From Parcubacteria group bacterium ADurb.Bin192 (GTDB lineage Bacteria; Patescibacteriota; Patescibacteriia; 2-12-FULL-60-25): a stretch of 64,000 nucleotides of DNA. Shown piece by piece: positions 17,795-25,933 of the stretch; position 1 is the first letter of the stretch; each line of letters begins with the position of its first letter. The translations under genes were made by a program, and so were the position numbers. The stretch covers positions 55,824 to 119,823 of the forward strand of contig MWCR01000002.1 in NCBI GenBank assembly GCA_002070095.1, written 5' to 3'. The notes beneath the pieces were generated by a model, which saw nothing but the letters and a program-made list of their open reading frames with translations, did not search any database and was not told the origin of the DNA.

Positions 17795-19126
17795 ATGCAA
17801 CTCGACCAATTGGACCCGTCAATGTGGCAACTGCTCCAAGCCGAAAACCGGCGCCAGCAAGACACGCTGACGCTCATACCCTCGGAAAATCATACTTCAT
17901 CCGCTGTTTTGCGCGCCCTGTCCAGTGTTTTAAGCGATAAATACGCCGAAGGCTATCCGGGCAAAAGATATTACCCGGGCAATGAAATCGCGGATCAGGT
18001 GGAAACATTGACCCGGGATCGAGCAAAAGCCGCCTTCAAGGTCCCATGTGTAAACGTACAACCCTATTCCGGATCTCCGGCCAATCTGGCCATTTATTCC
18101 GCCGTCTTGGAACCAGGACAAACCATCATGGGCTTAAATCTTTTGGATGGCGGCCATTTGACGCACGGCTGGAAATTTTCCATGACTTCAAAATTCTGGC
18201 ACAGCTTGCCCTATCACATGACCGCTGACGGACGAATAGATTTGGACGAAGTCAGACGCCTGGCCAAAGAACATAAACCCGGGATCATCATCTGCGGCGG
18301 CACAGCCATACCGCGCGCCATACCCTTTAAAGAATTCGCCGAAATCGCGGACGAAGTGGGTGCCTATTTATTGGCCGACATTTCGCATATCGCGGGCCTG
18401 ATTGTCGGGGAACAGCACCAAAGCCCGGTTGATTTTGCTCATCTGGTAATGACCACCACTCACAAAACCTTAAGAGGGCCGCGCGGCGCCATGATCATGG
18501 TCACGGAAAAAGGTCTGGCCAAAAACGCGGAGTTGGGAGAAAAAATCGATAAAGCCATCATCCCGGGTTTGCAAGGCGGGCCTCACCTGAACACCATCGC
18601 GGGCATTGGGGTGGCCCTGCATGAAGCCATGCAGACCGAGTTCAAAGCCTATGCCCAACAGATAGTGGAAAATGCTAAAACATTGGCCCAAGAACTGCAG
18701 GCTCAAGGTTTTAAACTGATTTCCGGCGGAACCGACAACCACTTGATTCTGATGGACTTAAGCTACACGGGCATAGGCCGCGGGACATTCCTGGATCCGG
18801 CCCTGGAACAAATTGGCCTCTGCGCCAACCGCAATACCATCCCCAATGACCCCAGCTCGCCTTTCTATCCCAGCGGTTTACGCTTGGGCACGCCCGCGGC
18901 CACCACCCGCGGCCTGAAAGCTCCTGAAATGAAACAAATTGCCGATTGGATCACGCAAACCGCCTCACACATTAAGGGTTGGCAGTTGCCCGAGGATAAA
19001 ACCGCCCGGCTGGCGCTCATTAAAGATTTTAAAGCCCGATTAAAAACCGATTCCTGGTATACGGGGCTGAATTCAGAGGTCAAACAATTCTGTCAGCGAT
19101 TCCCCATACCGGGTCTGGAAACCTAG
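17795..19126 (+). CDS. glyA: Serine hydroxymethyltransferase GlyA
   Basis: GlyA is a PLP enzyme that converts serine and tetrahydrofolate to glycine and 5,10-methylene-THF. The 443-residue protein has the N-terminal LTLIPSENHTSSAV and SDKYAEGYPGKRYYPGNE signatures, the substrate-binding QPYSGSPANLAIY, and the PLP lysine in VMTTTHKTLRGPRGAMIM (about 225-242). It ends with SGLRLGTPAATTRG and a normal C-terminal domain. It precedes folD by 45 bases on the same strand; the two act in sequence in one-carbon metabolism. No convincing Shine-Dalgarno is seen. The enzyme is slightly longer than the usual 415-430 residues. Confidence 0.97.
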   Translation: MQLDQLDPSMWQLLQAENRRQQDTLTLIPSENHTSSAVLRALSSVLSDKYAEGYPGKRYYPGNEIADQVETLTRDRAKAAFKVPCVNVQPYSGSPANLAIYSAVLEPGQTIMGLNLLDGGHLTHGWKFSMTSKFWHSLPYHMTADGRIDLDEVRRLAKEHKPGIIICGGTAIPRAIPFKEFAEIADEVGAYLLADISHIAGLIVGEQHQSPVDFAHLVMTTTHKTLRGPRGAMIMVTEKGLAKNAELGEKIDKAIIPGLQGGPHLNTIAGIGVALHEAMQTEFKAYAQQIVENAKTLAQELQAQGFKLISGGTDNHLILMDLSYTGIGRGTFLDPALEQIGLCANRNTIPNDPSSPFYPSGLRLGTPAATTRGLKAPEMKQIADWITQTASHIKGWQLPEDKTARLALIKDFKARLKTDSWYTGLNSEVKQFCQRFPIPGLET

Positions 19127-19135
19127 CCCCAACCA

Positions 19136-19164
19136 TGGACAGGAGCCCAAAAAACAAGTATCTT
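19136..19164 (+). promoter_or_regulatory. Promoter of folD in the glyA-folD gap
   Basis: TGGACA (19136-19141) and TATCTT (19159-19164) are 17 bases apart, and the folD ATG follows seven bases later. folD may therefore be transcribed on its own as well as by read-through from glyA. Confidence 0.45.
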
Positions 19165-19171
19165 GGAAGCC

Positions 19172-20011
19172 ATGCAAAAAATTCCGGGCAAAAAAATAGC
19201 CGACCAAATTCTGGATGATTTGAAGGCTGAAATCAGAGACAAGCAATTGAAGCCCAAACTGGGTGTTTTATTGGTGGGTGATGATCAGGCATCGCATATT
19301 TACGTCTCTCTTAAAGAAAAAGCGGCCCACGATATCGGCATTCAAACGGACGTTAGACGCCTGCCCAATCAAATCAGCGACGACGAATTGATTAAAATCA
19401 TCAAGCTCTGGAACGCGGACAAAAACGTGCACGGCATCCTTATTCAAATGCCTTTGCCCGAAGGCCACGACGCGGATCGTGTCATAGAGGCCATGGATCC
19501 CAAAAAAGACGTGGACGGCTTTCACCCCAAGCATGTTGCTGATTTGTATGCCGGCCAAGCCGCCATCCTTTCTCCCCTGCACGAAGGCATCCTGCGTCTG
19601 ATAGCGGCCACTCCCGCAGAACCCAATCACGCTTTAGCCATCATCCTGGCCAACTCCCATACTTTCGCCGATCCTCTTAAATACATTTTAGAAAAAGCCG
19701 GCGCCGAGGTGGAAGTTATGCTCTCCAAGGACAAAGATGATAAAAAATTAAGACAGGCGGATATTATCGTGGTAGCCGTGGGGCAGTTGAATTTTTTAAC
19801 TGGCAACGGTGTAAAACCGGGAGCCTGTATCATTGACGTGGGCATCAATAAAACAACCGACAATAAAGTCCGCGGTGACTTTGACAGTCAGAGCTCAGAA
19901 AATCTGGATGGCTGGTACTCACCCGTGCCCGGCGGCGTGGGACCTATGACAGTCGCTTTATTAATGCAAAACGTGGTCAAGGTCTGCCGAAGTCAAACTT
20001 CAACTCTCTAG
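19172..20011 (+). CDS. folD: Bifunctional methylene-THF dehydrogenase/cyclohydrolase FolD
   Basis: FolD oxidises 5,10-methylene-THF with NADP and hydrolyses the product to 10-formyl-THF. Starting from ATG 19172 (an in-frame TTG three codons earlier is less likely) the protein has 279 residues. Signatures visible are LGVLLVGDDQASHIYVSLKEKAA with the catalytic lysine in YVSLKEK, GILIQMPLPEG, and PKKDVDGFHP. The dinucleotide region has ADIIVVAVGQLNFL and the late PVPGGVGPMTVALLMQN. In the cofactor region the canonical GRSxxVGxP is replaced by ANSHTFADPLKYIL, so cofactor contacts may differ from the E. coli enzyme. Its last 12 bases overlap the end of the convergent gene at 20000. Confidence 0.93.
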   Translation: MQKIPGKKIADQILDDLKAEIRDKQLKPKLGVLLVGDDQASHIYVSLKEKAAHDIGIQTDVRRLPNQISDDELIKIIKLWNADKNVHGILIQMPLPEGHDADRVIEAMDPKKDVDGFHPKHVADLYAGQAAILSPLHEGILRLIAATPAEPNHALAIILANSHTFADPLKYILEKAGAEVEVMLSKDKDDKKLRQADIIVVAVGQLNFLTGNGVKPGACIIDVGINKTTDNKVRGDFDSQSSENLDGWYSPVPGGVGPMTVALLMQNVVKVCRSQTSTL

Positions 20012-20416
20012 GTTGATGCCTTCGGCCAGATGACTGTAAGCTCTTTGGCGGCGCAAAACCAGAACCAAGGCCAAAAGTCCGATTACTTCCACAAACAATT
20101 GCATGGCAAACTCATACCGCAAAACCGTAAACAAAGGGCTGAAGTAGCTGTAATAACTTAACATCATCTCCATGAGCGCGGTCATGATCAGCCACAAGCC
20201 GATAAAAACAGCTAAGTCTTTGCCGTGCGGAATATTTTTGCGCAAAGCCCAATAACCAAAAACCATGGCCACCACCAAAGACAGTGACAGACCCATGATT
20301 AACTCAACCCACTGACTGAAAGGACTGGGAAAGATATAACCGAAAACAACCATAATCAAGGTCATATTGGCCAGCCACTTGATCATGGGGATGTAAATAT
20401 AAGGCAAGTATTTCAT
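20000..20416 (-). CDS. Hypothetical four-helix membrane protein
   Basis: The 138-residue protein is mostly hydrophobic with about four transmembrane segments (KWLANMTLIMVVFGYIFP, LIMGLSLSLVVAMVFGYWAL, LAVFIGLWLIMTALMEMML, MQLFVEVIGLLALVLVL). It ends in a short charged tail. No family signature is recognised. It begins three bases after the permease stop, so it is co-transcribed with the amino-acid transporter at 20420, and its stop overlaps the folD 3' end. A role tied to the permease is possible but unproven. Confidence 0.7.
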   Translation of the reverse strand: MKYLPYIYIPMIKWLANMTLIMVVFGYIFPSPFSQWVELIMGLSLSLVVAMVFGYWALRKNIPHGKDLAVFIGLWLIMTALMEMMLSYYSYFSPLFTVLRYEFAMQLFVEVIGLLALVLVLRRQRAYSHLAEGINLES

Positions 20417-20419
20417 ATT

Positions 20420-21550
20420 TTATATATTCGCATACGCGATAAGTTGTTGCAAAAGCACGATAATCAGAATCAACACCAAGGGCAAAGGCGAGTAGCGCCA
20501 CACCCGGGATATCTTCGACGCCTTCATACGCATAATATTCCAGGCGCACAGACAAACAAAAATTCCGTTGATGACCGTAAAAATACCTCCCACGAAACCA
20601 ATGGTGGACAGGAAATCTCTGGCCGTCAGCAAATACATGACCATGGGCGCGGTAATGGAAATCAACCAGGCATTGCCCGGTTTAATTTTTAAATCCAAAT
20701 GCAATAAATTTTTGGAAGCTTGGCTCAAAGTGATAAAAGAAGTGCTGACCGCCAAAACACCAACCACCGGAATCAACCACCAAAAAATCGGCGGAAACGC
20801 TTTATAAATATCCATAGCACCCTGTATGCCGGGATAAGCCAAAGCAATAGATAAACCAAAAGCCCAAGACAGCACGCCGGCCGCGATCGTGCCCCAAAAC
20901 ACTCCGCTCCTTAAAACTTTTTTCTGCCGGTTGGCAATATCAGACACGTCCGGAATAACGGTCATGGCCGTGGTACTGAAAAACATTACGCCAAAAGCCG
21001 TCCAAAAACCCGAAAGCTGCCAAGCGCCCAAATTGGACCAGCCAAAAAAAGGAATCAAGACCACTATCGTAAAAAGCATGGCGCCGATTAACAGCCAAGT
21101 CAGCTCGCTCTCGATGCGCGTGACAATGCGCAGTCCAAAAAATACGATCAATGCCCCCAACAGCCAAAAACTTACTTGCCAAAACCAGACCGCGTCATAC
21201 CAACCCAAACCATGCATGATGACCGCCAAGAATTCACCGCCCAATATAATATAAGCCAGCAAAGCGCCCGTGTTCTTAAAGAAAAAAGAAGCTAAAGACA
21301 ACCAATACGCCCACATACCCACCCAATGTCCGGCATAACCGGCCAAGCGTCTCTTAACCGGGTCCATAACCACCACTTGCGTGTACATGAGATGCAAACT
21401 GATGGTCAAAGACAAAATTGCAAAAAACAATAAAGTCCCTCCCACCAATCCGGTATGCGCCATGACGGCCGGCAAACCAAAAACACCGGCTCCAATAATC
21501 GTCCCGACCAAATTTAAAGCAACGTTTATCGTTCTGGAACTTTGTTTCAT
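20420..21550 (-). CDS. Amino-acid permease, aromatic/hydroxy amino-acid (HAAAP/AAAP) type
   Basis: The 376-residue protein has about eleven transmembrane helices and opens with VALNLVGTIIGAGVFGLPAV, the unwound-helix-1 signature of the APC superfamily (GxIIGAGxxxLP). TAMTVIPDVSDIANRQKKVLRSG in the middle and the general layout resemble tyrosine/tryptophan/serine permeases. It imports an amino acid by proton or sodium symport; the substrate cannot be read. Import fits an organism with few biosynthetic genes. A TGT-TATAAT extended -10 box lies eight bases before the ATG. Confidence 0.8.
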   Translation of the reverse strand: MKQSSRTINVALNLVGTIIGAGVFGLPAVMAHTGLVGGTLLFFAILSLTISLHLMYTQVVVMDPVKRRLAGYAGHWVGMWAYWLSLASFFFKNTGALLAYIILGGEFLAVIMHGLGWYDAVWFWQVSFWLLGALIVFFGLRIVTRIESELTWLLIGAMLFTIVVLIPFFGWSNLGAWQLSGFWTAFGVMFFSTTAMTVIPDVSDIANRQKKVLRSGVFWGTIAAGVLSWAFGLSIALAYPGIQGAMDIYKAFPPIFWWLIPVVGVLAVSTSFITLSQASKNLLHLDLKIKPGNAWLISITAPMVMYLLTARDFLSTIGFVGGIFTVINGIFVCLCAWNIMRMKASKISRVWRYSPLPLVLILIIVLLQQLIAYANI

Positions 21551-21558
21551 TTTTTTAT

Positions 21559-21567
21559 ATTATAACA
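21559..21567 (-). promoter_or_regulatory. Extended -10 promoter of the permease, leaderless geometry
   Basis: The minus strand has TGT followed by a perfect TATAAT (21559-21564), eight bases before the ATG at 21550. No good -35 is seen, as expected for an extended -10 promoter. Confidence 0.6.
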
Positions 21568-21570
21568 TAT

Positions 21571-22045
21571 TGCACGTAGCATGTATCATGTAACATGTAG
21601 CAACTCTTGATTACATGTTATGTGCTAGCCCGATGATAATGACATAATCGCTACTTCGTCATTCCCTTGGATAGAGGAATCTAGTGACTTAAAAACTGGA
21701 TCCTCGCATGACAAACGGGTGATAGAACTCGAGTTTTGAAATCCTGAACTAAATTCAGGATGACACGAGGGTTATTAATAGATTGCCACGGCACGGAGTT
21801 CGCGAGTGCCGTGCCACGGCACGGAGTTCGCGAACGCCGTGCCATGTTCGCATTCACTCCACTCGCAATGACATGGTTGTGGTTTAATGATTTAGTAATG
21901 AGATCCTGAACCCCCACTATGTCTTACGACTTCGAGGGGCACGTAAATTCAGGATGACGAAGGTGGTGGTTACGTGGGACGTAGGACGAGCGACGTGGGA
22001 CGTTGGGTCCGCTTGTTACATGCTATGTGTTACATGCTTTGTGAA
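21571..22045 (-). repeat. Composite intergenic repeat, copy R1 (inverted relative to R2/R3)
   Basis: The 586-base gap before dnaB has no gene. Read on the minus strand it holds, in order: ACATGYT-type heptads (about 22010-22043), CGTCC/ACGT words (about 21965-22005), a CCTGAATT...TTCAGGATCTCAT palindrome (about 21899-21962), an AAACCACAACCATG linker, and a TCATTGCGAGTGGAG element (21850-21880). About 90 bases of this match copy R2 at 30280-30376 nearly base for base in opposite orientation. Further heptads lie at 21571-21640, and a CCTGAACTAAATTCAGGATGAC palindrome lies at about 21743-21765. Confidence 0.8.
21786..21841. repeat. 28-bp tandem duplication with GTTCGCGAAC palindromes
   Basis: Two adjacent 28-base units start CCACGGCACGGAGTTCGCGA and end GCCGTG; they differ at two positions. 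Each unit can fold because CACGGC pairs with GCCGTG. The same CGTTCGCGAACGCC core recurs at 48.7-48.9 kb. Confidence 0.85.
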
Positions 22046-22071
22046 TATAGACATTAAGTAGTCAGTTAAAG

Positions 22072-22080
22072 TTATCCACA
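22072..22080 (+). promoter_or_regulatory. DnaA-box match upstream of dnaB
   Basis: TTATCCACA, a perfect DnaA 9-mer, stands 57 bases before the dnaB ATG. It is single, so an origin is unlikely; DnaA control of dnaB is possible. A TGTAAT eight bases before the ATG may be the dnaB -10. Confidence 0.4.
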
Positions 22081-22136
22081 GTCCATACGGAGATTGTCTT
22101 CTTCTCATAAAGCCATCAAGCGTGTAATTTCGCCCT

Positions 22137-23633
22137 ATGCAGACTGATGAAAAACTCGTGCCTCAAAACCTTGAAGCTGAAATGTCCCTTTTGGGCTCTT
22201 TATTAATCGATAAAGATGCCATGATTAAAGTCGGTGATATTACGACTGTTGAAGATTTTTACGCGGACAAACACCGCGAAATCTTTAAGGCCATGTCCGA
22301 CCTATACCGCAAGCACGAACCCATCGACATTTTATCGGTTTCCAACAGACTGGCCGAAAGAGACTTAATCGAATCCATCGGCGGACGAGCGTACTTGATT
22401 CAACTATCCAATGCCGTACCCACTTCCAGCCACGTAGCCAGCTACGCGCGCATTGTTCAAAAAAAAGCCACGCTCCGGAGATTGATTCACGCGGCTCAAG
22501 ATATCACGGCTCTGGGTTTTGAGCAGGCTGAAGACGTGGAAAAAGTTCTGGATCTGGCCGAACAAAAACTGTTCAGCGTTTCACAAAATTATCTTAAAAC
22601 CGCTTTTACCCCCATTACCAATATTTTGGACAATGCTTTTGAACGCATTGATGAAATCCACCGCGAAAAAGGCAAAATCAGAGGCGTACCCACGGGCTTT
22701 GCGGATCTGGACGCCAAGCTTGGCGGCTTGCAAAAAAGCGATTTGGTCATATTGGCCGCGCGCCCTTCCTGCGGTAAAACTTCTTTATCCCTGGATTTCA
22801 TGCGCCAGGCCGCCATTAAACACAAAACTCCTGTCGGCTACTTCTCGCTCGAAATGAGCAAGGAACAGGTGGTGGACCGCTTGATTTGCGCTGAAGCCAA
22901 TGTGGATTTATGGAAAATGCGTACCGGCAAACTATCCGATCAAGGTGATAATGACGACTTTTCACGTATCGGCCATGCCATTGGCACTTTATCCGAAGCT
23001 CCCATTTACATTGATGATTCAGCCAACGCCAACATTGTGGAAATCCGCACCAAGGCCCGCCGTTTGCAGATGGAACACGGCCTGGGTTTCATCATTATCG
23101 ACTATTTACAGCTGATGGAATCGCGCGGAGGCGGAACTGATAACCGTGTCCAAGAAGTGGCGGAAATCACCCGCGGTCTTAAATCCATTGCCCGTGAACT
23201 CAATGTGCCGGTGCTGGCCTTGTCACAGCTCGCGCGCGCGGTTGAACTCTCAAAACCGGCCATCCCCAAACTTTCTCACTTGCGGGAATCAGGCTCCATT
23301 GAACAGGATGCTGACGTGGTTTTGTTTATTTATCGAAAAGCGGCTGACAAAAATTATCGCTTGGATGATTTATCACCCGAAGAACGCCACACGGCCGAAA
23401 TACATATCTCAAAGCACCGCAACGGCCCCACCGGCGTGGTCAAACTGTTTTTTGACGACTCACGCGCCAGCTTCCGTAATTTCACCAGACAACCGGAGGG
23501 CTCGGCCGGCTTGCAACCCGCGCCCAACAGACCAACCATGGCTCCGCCCATGTCCCCCGCCCAATTACCACCGGTTAATTTCGATCCCAATGCGCCCATT
23601 ACGGCCACCCTGCCTCCCAACGCGCCCTTTTAA
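22137..23633 (+). CDS. dnaB: Replicative DNA helicase DnaB
   Basis: DnaB is the hexameric helicase at the replication fork. The 498-residue protein begins VPQNLEAEMSLLGSLLIDKDAM, the N-terminal DnaB domain. It continues with the RecA-like motor: GVPTGFADLDAKLGGLQKSDLVILAARPSCGKTSLSLDF (Walker A in RPSCGKTS), VGYFSLEMSKEQVVDRL, and Walker B in GFIIIDYLQLM. The arginine-finger/DnaB loop follows in HLRESGSIEQDADVVLFIYR. The last 50 residues are a Pro-rich tail ending NAPF, without a visible intein. It stands alone on the plus strand between repeat-rich gaps. Confidence 0.97.
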   Translation: MQTDEKLVPQNLEAEMSLLGSLLIDKDAMIKVGDITTVEDFYADKHREIFKAMSDLYRKHEPIDILSVSNRLAERDLIESIGGRAYLIQLSNAVPTSSHVASYARIVQKKATLRRLIHAAQDITALGFEQAEDVEKVLDLAEQKLFSVSQNYLKTAFTPITNILDNAFERIDEIHREKGKIRGVPTGFADLDAKLGGLQKSDLVILAARPSCGKTSLSLDFMRQAAIKHKTPVGYFSLEMSKEQVVDRLICAEANVDLWKMRTGKLSDQGDNDDFSRIGHAIGTLSEAPIYIDDSANANIVEIRTKARRLQMEHGLGFIIIDYLQLMESRGGGTDNRVQEVAEITRGLKSIARELNVPVLALSQLARAVELSKPAIPKLSHLRESGSIEQDADVVLFIYRKAADKNYRLDDLSPEERHTAEIHISKHRNGPTGVVKLFFDDSRASFRNFTRQPEGSAGLQPAPNRPTMAPPMSPAQLPPVNFDPNAPITATLPPNAPF

Positions 23634-23860
23634 TACTCTTTGACGACAATTCATACAACCTGTAACTTGTAACCACCAATAACCAAAGGATTGGTCACTC
23701 ATTATCCATACTGGATTCCTGCCTTCCCACTTCGCTGAAGCTCCTCGGGACAAGTCGCAGGAATGACAGAACTAAAAAATTATTAGTTTTCAAATTCCTT
23801 GGTTGGTGATTGTAATTTGGTTATTGGTTATTAATTCATAATTTTTAATTGATAATAGCT
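23634..23860. repeat. Repeat-rich spacer between dnaB and ybaB
   Basis: No gene is seen. It contains a TGGATTCCTGC...GCAGGAATGACA palindrome (about 23711-23770) of the kind dispersed in many bacterial genomes, and AACCAATAACCAAAGG words that reappear inverted as CCTTGGTTGG...GGTTATTGGTTATT (23799-23832). It ends with the AT-rich word TTCATAATTTTTAATTGATA. Confidence 0.6.
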
Positions 23861-24172
23861 ATGTTTAACAAACTCAAGCAATTCCAAGATCTGCGCAGCC
23901 GGGCCAAGCAAATTCAATCAACCCTGGAAAAAGAAACGGTGGAAGGCTCGGCCGGTTGGGGTAAGATAAAAATCATCATGAACGGCAATCAAAGAGTTAC
24001 TTCGGTGGACATTGCGGATGAACTTATGTCCGACAAAGCTAAACTGCAGGATTTAATCAAAGAAGGTGTCAACGACGCGGCCGAGAAACTGCAAAAAGTA
24101 TTAGCCTCAAAGATGAAAGACATCGGCGGCTTGGACTTAGCCAAAGACTTGCAAGACATGGTGCAGAAGTAA
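23861..24172 (+). CDS. ybaB: Nucleoid-associated protein YbaB/EbfC
   Basis: The YbaB/EbfC family forms homodimeric tweezers that bind DNA. With ATG at 23861 the protein has 103 residues: MFNKLKQFQDLRSRAKQIQS, then a central strand region with VEGSAGWGKIKIIMNGNQRVTSVDI, and a helical end KVLASKMKDIGGLDL. The in-frame ATG four codons earlier is less likely because family members start just before the KLKQ helix. recR follows 74 bases downstream, the classic ybaB-recR pair, although dnaX, the usual third member, is missing here. Confidence 0.9.
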   Translation: MFNKLKQFQDLRSRAKQIQSTLEKETVEGSAGWGKIKIIMNGNQRVTSVDIADELMSDKAKLQDLIKEGVNDAAEKLQKVLASKMKDIGGLDLAKDLQDMVQK

Positions 24173-24173
24173 A

Positions 24174-24240
24174 ACACGTAACTTGTAACATATAACACGT
24201 AGCAAGGCCTGCTACATGTTACAGGTTATGTGTTACATGA
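24174..24240. repeat. Inverted repeat of ATGTTAC-type heptads
   Basis: Between ybaB and recR, CACGTAACTTGTAACATATA with ACACGTAGCA faces TGCTACATGTTACAGGTTAT with GTGTTACATG around AGGCC. The arms are mutually complementary with a few mismatches and are built from the same heptad as the array before hisS. Confidence 0.75.
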
Positions 24241-24246
24241 AATAAT

Positions 24247-24867
24247 ATGAGTGTTCCCAAGGCTATTCGTGATTTGGCTGACATGTTCGACAAACTGCCG
24301 GGAGTGGGACCCAGGGCGGCTTTAAGGTACGCTTATTGGCTGGCCGGCCAAAACAAAAACACGGCCAAACAATTTTCCGAAACTATAGACGCCATCTACC
24401 GTGACATAATCCCCTGCTCGGACTGCGGAATATGGACAGACACTTCTCCGTGCCGCATCTGTGCTGATCCGAAACGCGACCCCGCTTTGCTGTGCGTGGT
24501 AGCCTCCAGCCAAGATGTTCGGGTTATGGAAGAAGCCGGCGTTTACCAAGGCAAATATTTTGTTCTGGGGGGTTTGCTGGACCCCATCGAAGGCCGAACC
24601 CCGGATAACATCCAAGTTCAGAAATTAATACAACGCCTAAAAAATCCGGCCCGTCCCATTCAAGAAGTCATCCTGGCTCTGGATCCGGATGTCATGGGAG
24701 ACACTACTTCTTTATACATCATCCGGCAATTATCAAGCATGCCAGTGGCCATATCCAGGCTGGCCAGAGGCATTCCCACAGGCGCGCAAATCGAATACGC
24801 TGACGAAGCCACCATTACAGACGCTTATCTCAACCGGCGAAAAACCAACAACCGTCCTGCGGCCTAA
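24247..24867 (+). CDS. recR: Recombination mediator protein RecR
   Basis: RecR helps load RecA at gaps together with RecF/RecO. The 206-residue protein shows the N-terminal helix-hairpin-helix LPGVGPRAALRYAYWL, a four-cysteine zinc finger in CSDCGIWTDTSPCRIC (about 58-73), and a Toprim domain (LLCVVASSQDVRVMEEAGVY and LALDPDVMGDTTSLYI). It ends with the usual tail containing RLARGIPTGAQIEYADEATI in two parts. It is the last gene before a strong hairpin terminator shared with the convergent rplU. Confidence 0.96.
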   Translation: MSVPKAIRDLADMFDKLPGVGPRAALRYAYWLAGQNKNTAKQFSETIDAIYRDIIPCSDCGIWTDTSPCRICADPKRDPALLCVVASSQDVRVMEEAGVYQGKYFVLGGLLDPIEGRTPDNIQVQKLIQRLKNPARPIQEVILALDPDVMGDTTSLYIIRQLSSMPVAISRLARGIPTGAQIEYADEATITDAYLNRRKTNNRPAA

Positions 24868-24883
24868 CGCCATAAACTGAAAC

Positions 24884-24909
24884 AAAAAATCGGGATTTAC
24901 CCGATTTTT
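24884..24909. terminator. Bidirectional terminator between recR and rplU
   Basis: AAAAATCGGG-ATTTA-CCCGATTTTT forms a ten-base-pair stem with a five-base loop. The A and T flanks make it usable from both sides. The rplU stop codon (24897-24899) lies within the loop. Confidence 0.85.
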
Positions 24910-25208
24910 GTTATTTTTACTTTGGTAAAAAGCTGTCTGTGCCCGACTCTCTTGCGGTAACGCACCTTGGCTTTATATTTAACCACTGAAATTTTATCAG
25001 CTTTGGCCTGCTCCAAGATTTCAGCCTTGACCCTGGCGGATAAATTCGGAGTTCCAACCTCCACCTTGGATCCATCTTCTTCGGCGATCAATAAGACTTT
25101 ATCAAAATCAACAGCGTCGCCTTTGACGCCTTCGATCTTCTCGATCCTTAAAGAATCCCCTTCTTTGACCAGGTATTGTTTACCTCCGGTCGCAATGACT
25201 GCAAACAT
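24897..25208 (-). CDS. rplU: 50S ribosomal protein L21
   Basis: The 103-residue protein begins MFAVIATGGKQYLVKEGDSL and ends RVGHRQLFTKVKITKIG, both characteristic of bL21, with DKVLLIAEEDGSKVEVGTP in the middle. It binds 23S rRNA in the large subunit. Normally rpmA (L27) follows in the same operon; here rplU ends in the recR terminator and no L27 gene is in the window. The promoter is strong, with the -10 box nine bases from the ATG and no Shine-Dalgarno, so the message is predicted to be leaderless. Confidence 0.95.
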   Translation of the reverse strand: MFAVIATGGKQYLVKEGDSLRIEKIEGVKGDAVDFDKVLLIAEEDGSKVEVGTPNLSARVKAEILEQAKADKISVVKYKAKVRYRKRVGHRQLFTKVKITKIG

Positions 25209-25217
25209 AGTGCGCCT

Positions 25218-25246
25218 ATAATACTGTGTTAAGCCAAATCTGTCAA
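25218..25246 (-). promoter_or_regulatory. Promoter of rplU, leaderless geometry
   Basis: The minus strand has TTGACA (25241-25246), a 17-base spacer and TATTAT (25218-25223), then AGGCGCACT and the ATG. This is the best promoter in the window. A CCCGC-GCGGG hairpin (25249-25269) stands immediately upstream and may end transcription from the DUF192 gene. The rest of the 210-base gap (to 25420) holds nothing I recognise. Confidence 0.8.
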
Positions 25247-25420
25247 ACCCCGCACAAAAAGACGCGGGCTAAAAAGAAAAAGACGAATAACAGCCAATTT
25301 AAGCCAAATATCTCATTTCTTACTCATACCCCGGCGACCACCCATTTCTTCCCGGATACAGGCCCTAATCCCAATCAGCATTTCTTGGTCGTTTTGCCGG
25401 AATAATTCTTAATTTATATT

Positions 25421-25897
25421 TTATAATTGATAATTTATAATTTCCATGCCATCTCCAATCTCCCAGCCACATTTTTCAGACAATCCGGCCTTGACCTCCA
25501 ATACCATATCCGCCCGGTTCAAAGGCCTGTAAACCGCCGGACTTTCTCCGGGCTTTGGAGGAGGCATGTTTTTAACCAGCTCAACTATCTTATTTTTTTC
25601 AAGATACACGATATCAATCGGGATCAGCATGTCCTTCATCCAAAAAATGTAATAATCAGGCTGATCAAAAACGAACAACATGCCTTCATCCTCGGCCAAA
25701 GATGCACGGCCGCCCAAACCTTTGTTTCTGGCCTCCTCCGTATCCACGACTTGGACTTTGATTTGCTGACCGTTAATTATGACTCGCGTAGGCACGGGTT
25801 TCGGCCAAAAAATAAATAAACCGGCCAGCACCAAAAACAAGACCCATAATCCCCACCTCAACTGATTGCGCTTAATAAAAATTCTTTGGTCCCTCAT
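25421..25897 (-). CDS. DUF192 family protein with N-terminal membrane anchor
   Basis: This 158-residue protein has one hydrophobic N-terminal segment (WGLWVLFLVLAGLFIFWP, about 15-33), an uncleaved anchor or signal. The DUF192 fold follows: VQVVDTEEARNKGLGGRASL, EGMLFVFDQPDYYIFWMKDM, PIDIVYLEKNKIVELVKNM and NRADMVLEVKAGLSEKCGW. The family is small, beta-rich and extracytoplasmic, and its biochemical role is not established. It is 36 bases downstream of the transferase at 25934 and probably ends that operon. The family call is strong; the function is unknown. Confidence 0.88.
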   Translation of the reverse strand: MRDQRIFIKRNQLRWGLWVLFLVLAGLFIFWPKPVPTRVIINGQQIKVQVVDTEEARNKGLGGRASLAEDEGMLFVFDQPDYYIFWMKDMLIPIDIVYLEKNKIVELVKNMPPPKPGESPAVYRPLNRADMVLEVKAGLSEKCGWEIGDGMEIINYQL

Positions 25898-25933
25898 ATC
25901 ACTTCAACTCAACCGCGGGCATAATTAATAAAC

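Noticed and set aside
21551..22136. Replication origin beside dnaB
   Set aside because: Only one DnaA-box match, no dnaA or dnaN and no AT-rich unwinding cluster of boxes.
25249..25420. Riboswitch or L21 autoregulatory leader before rplU
   Set aside because: The promoter lies only nine bases before the ATG, so this sequence would not be in the rplU message.
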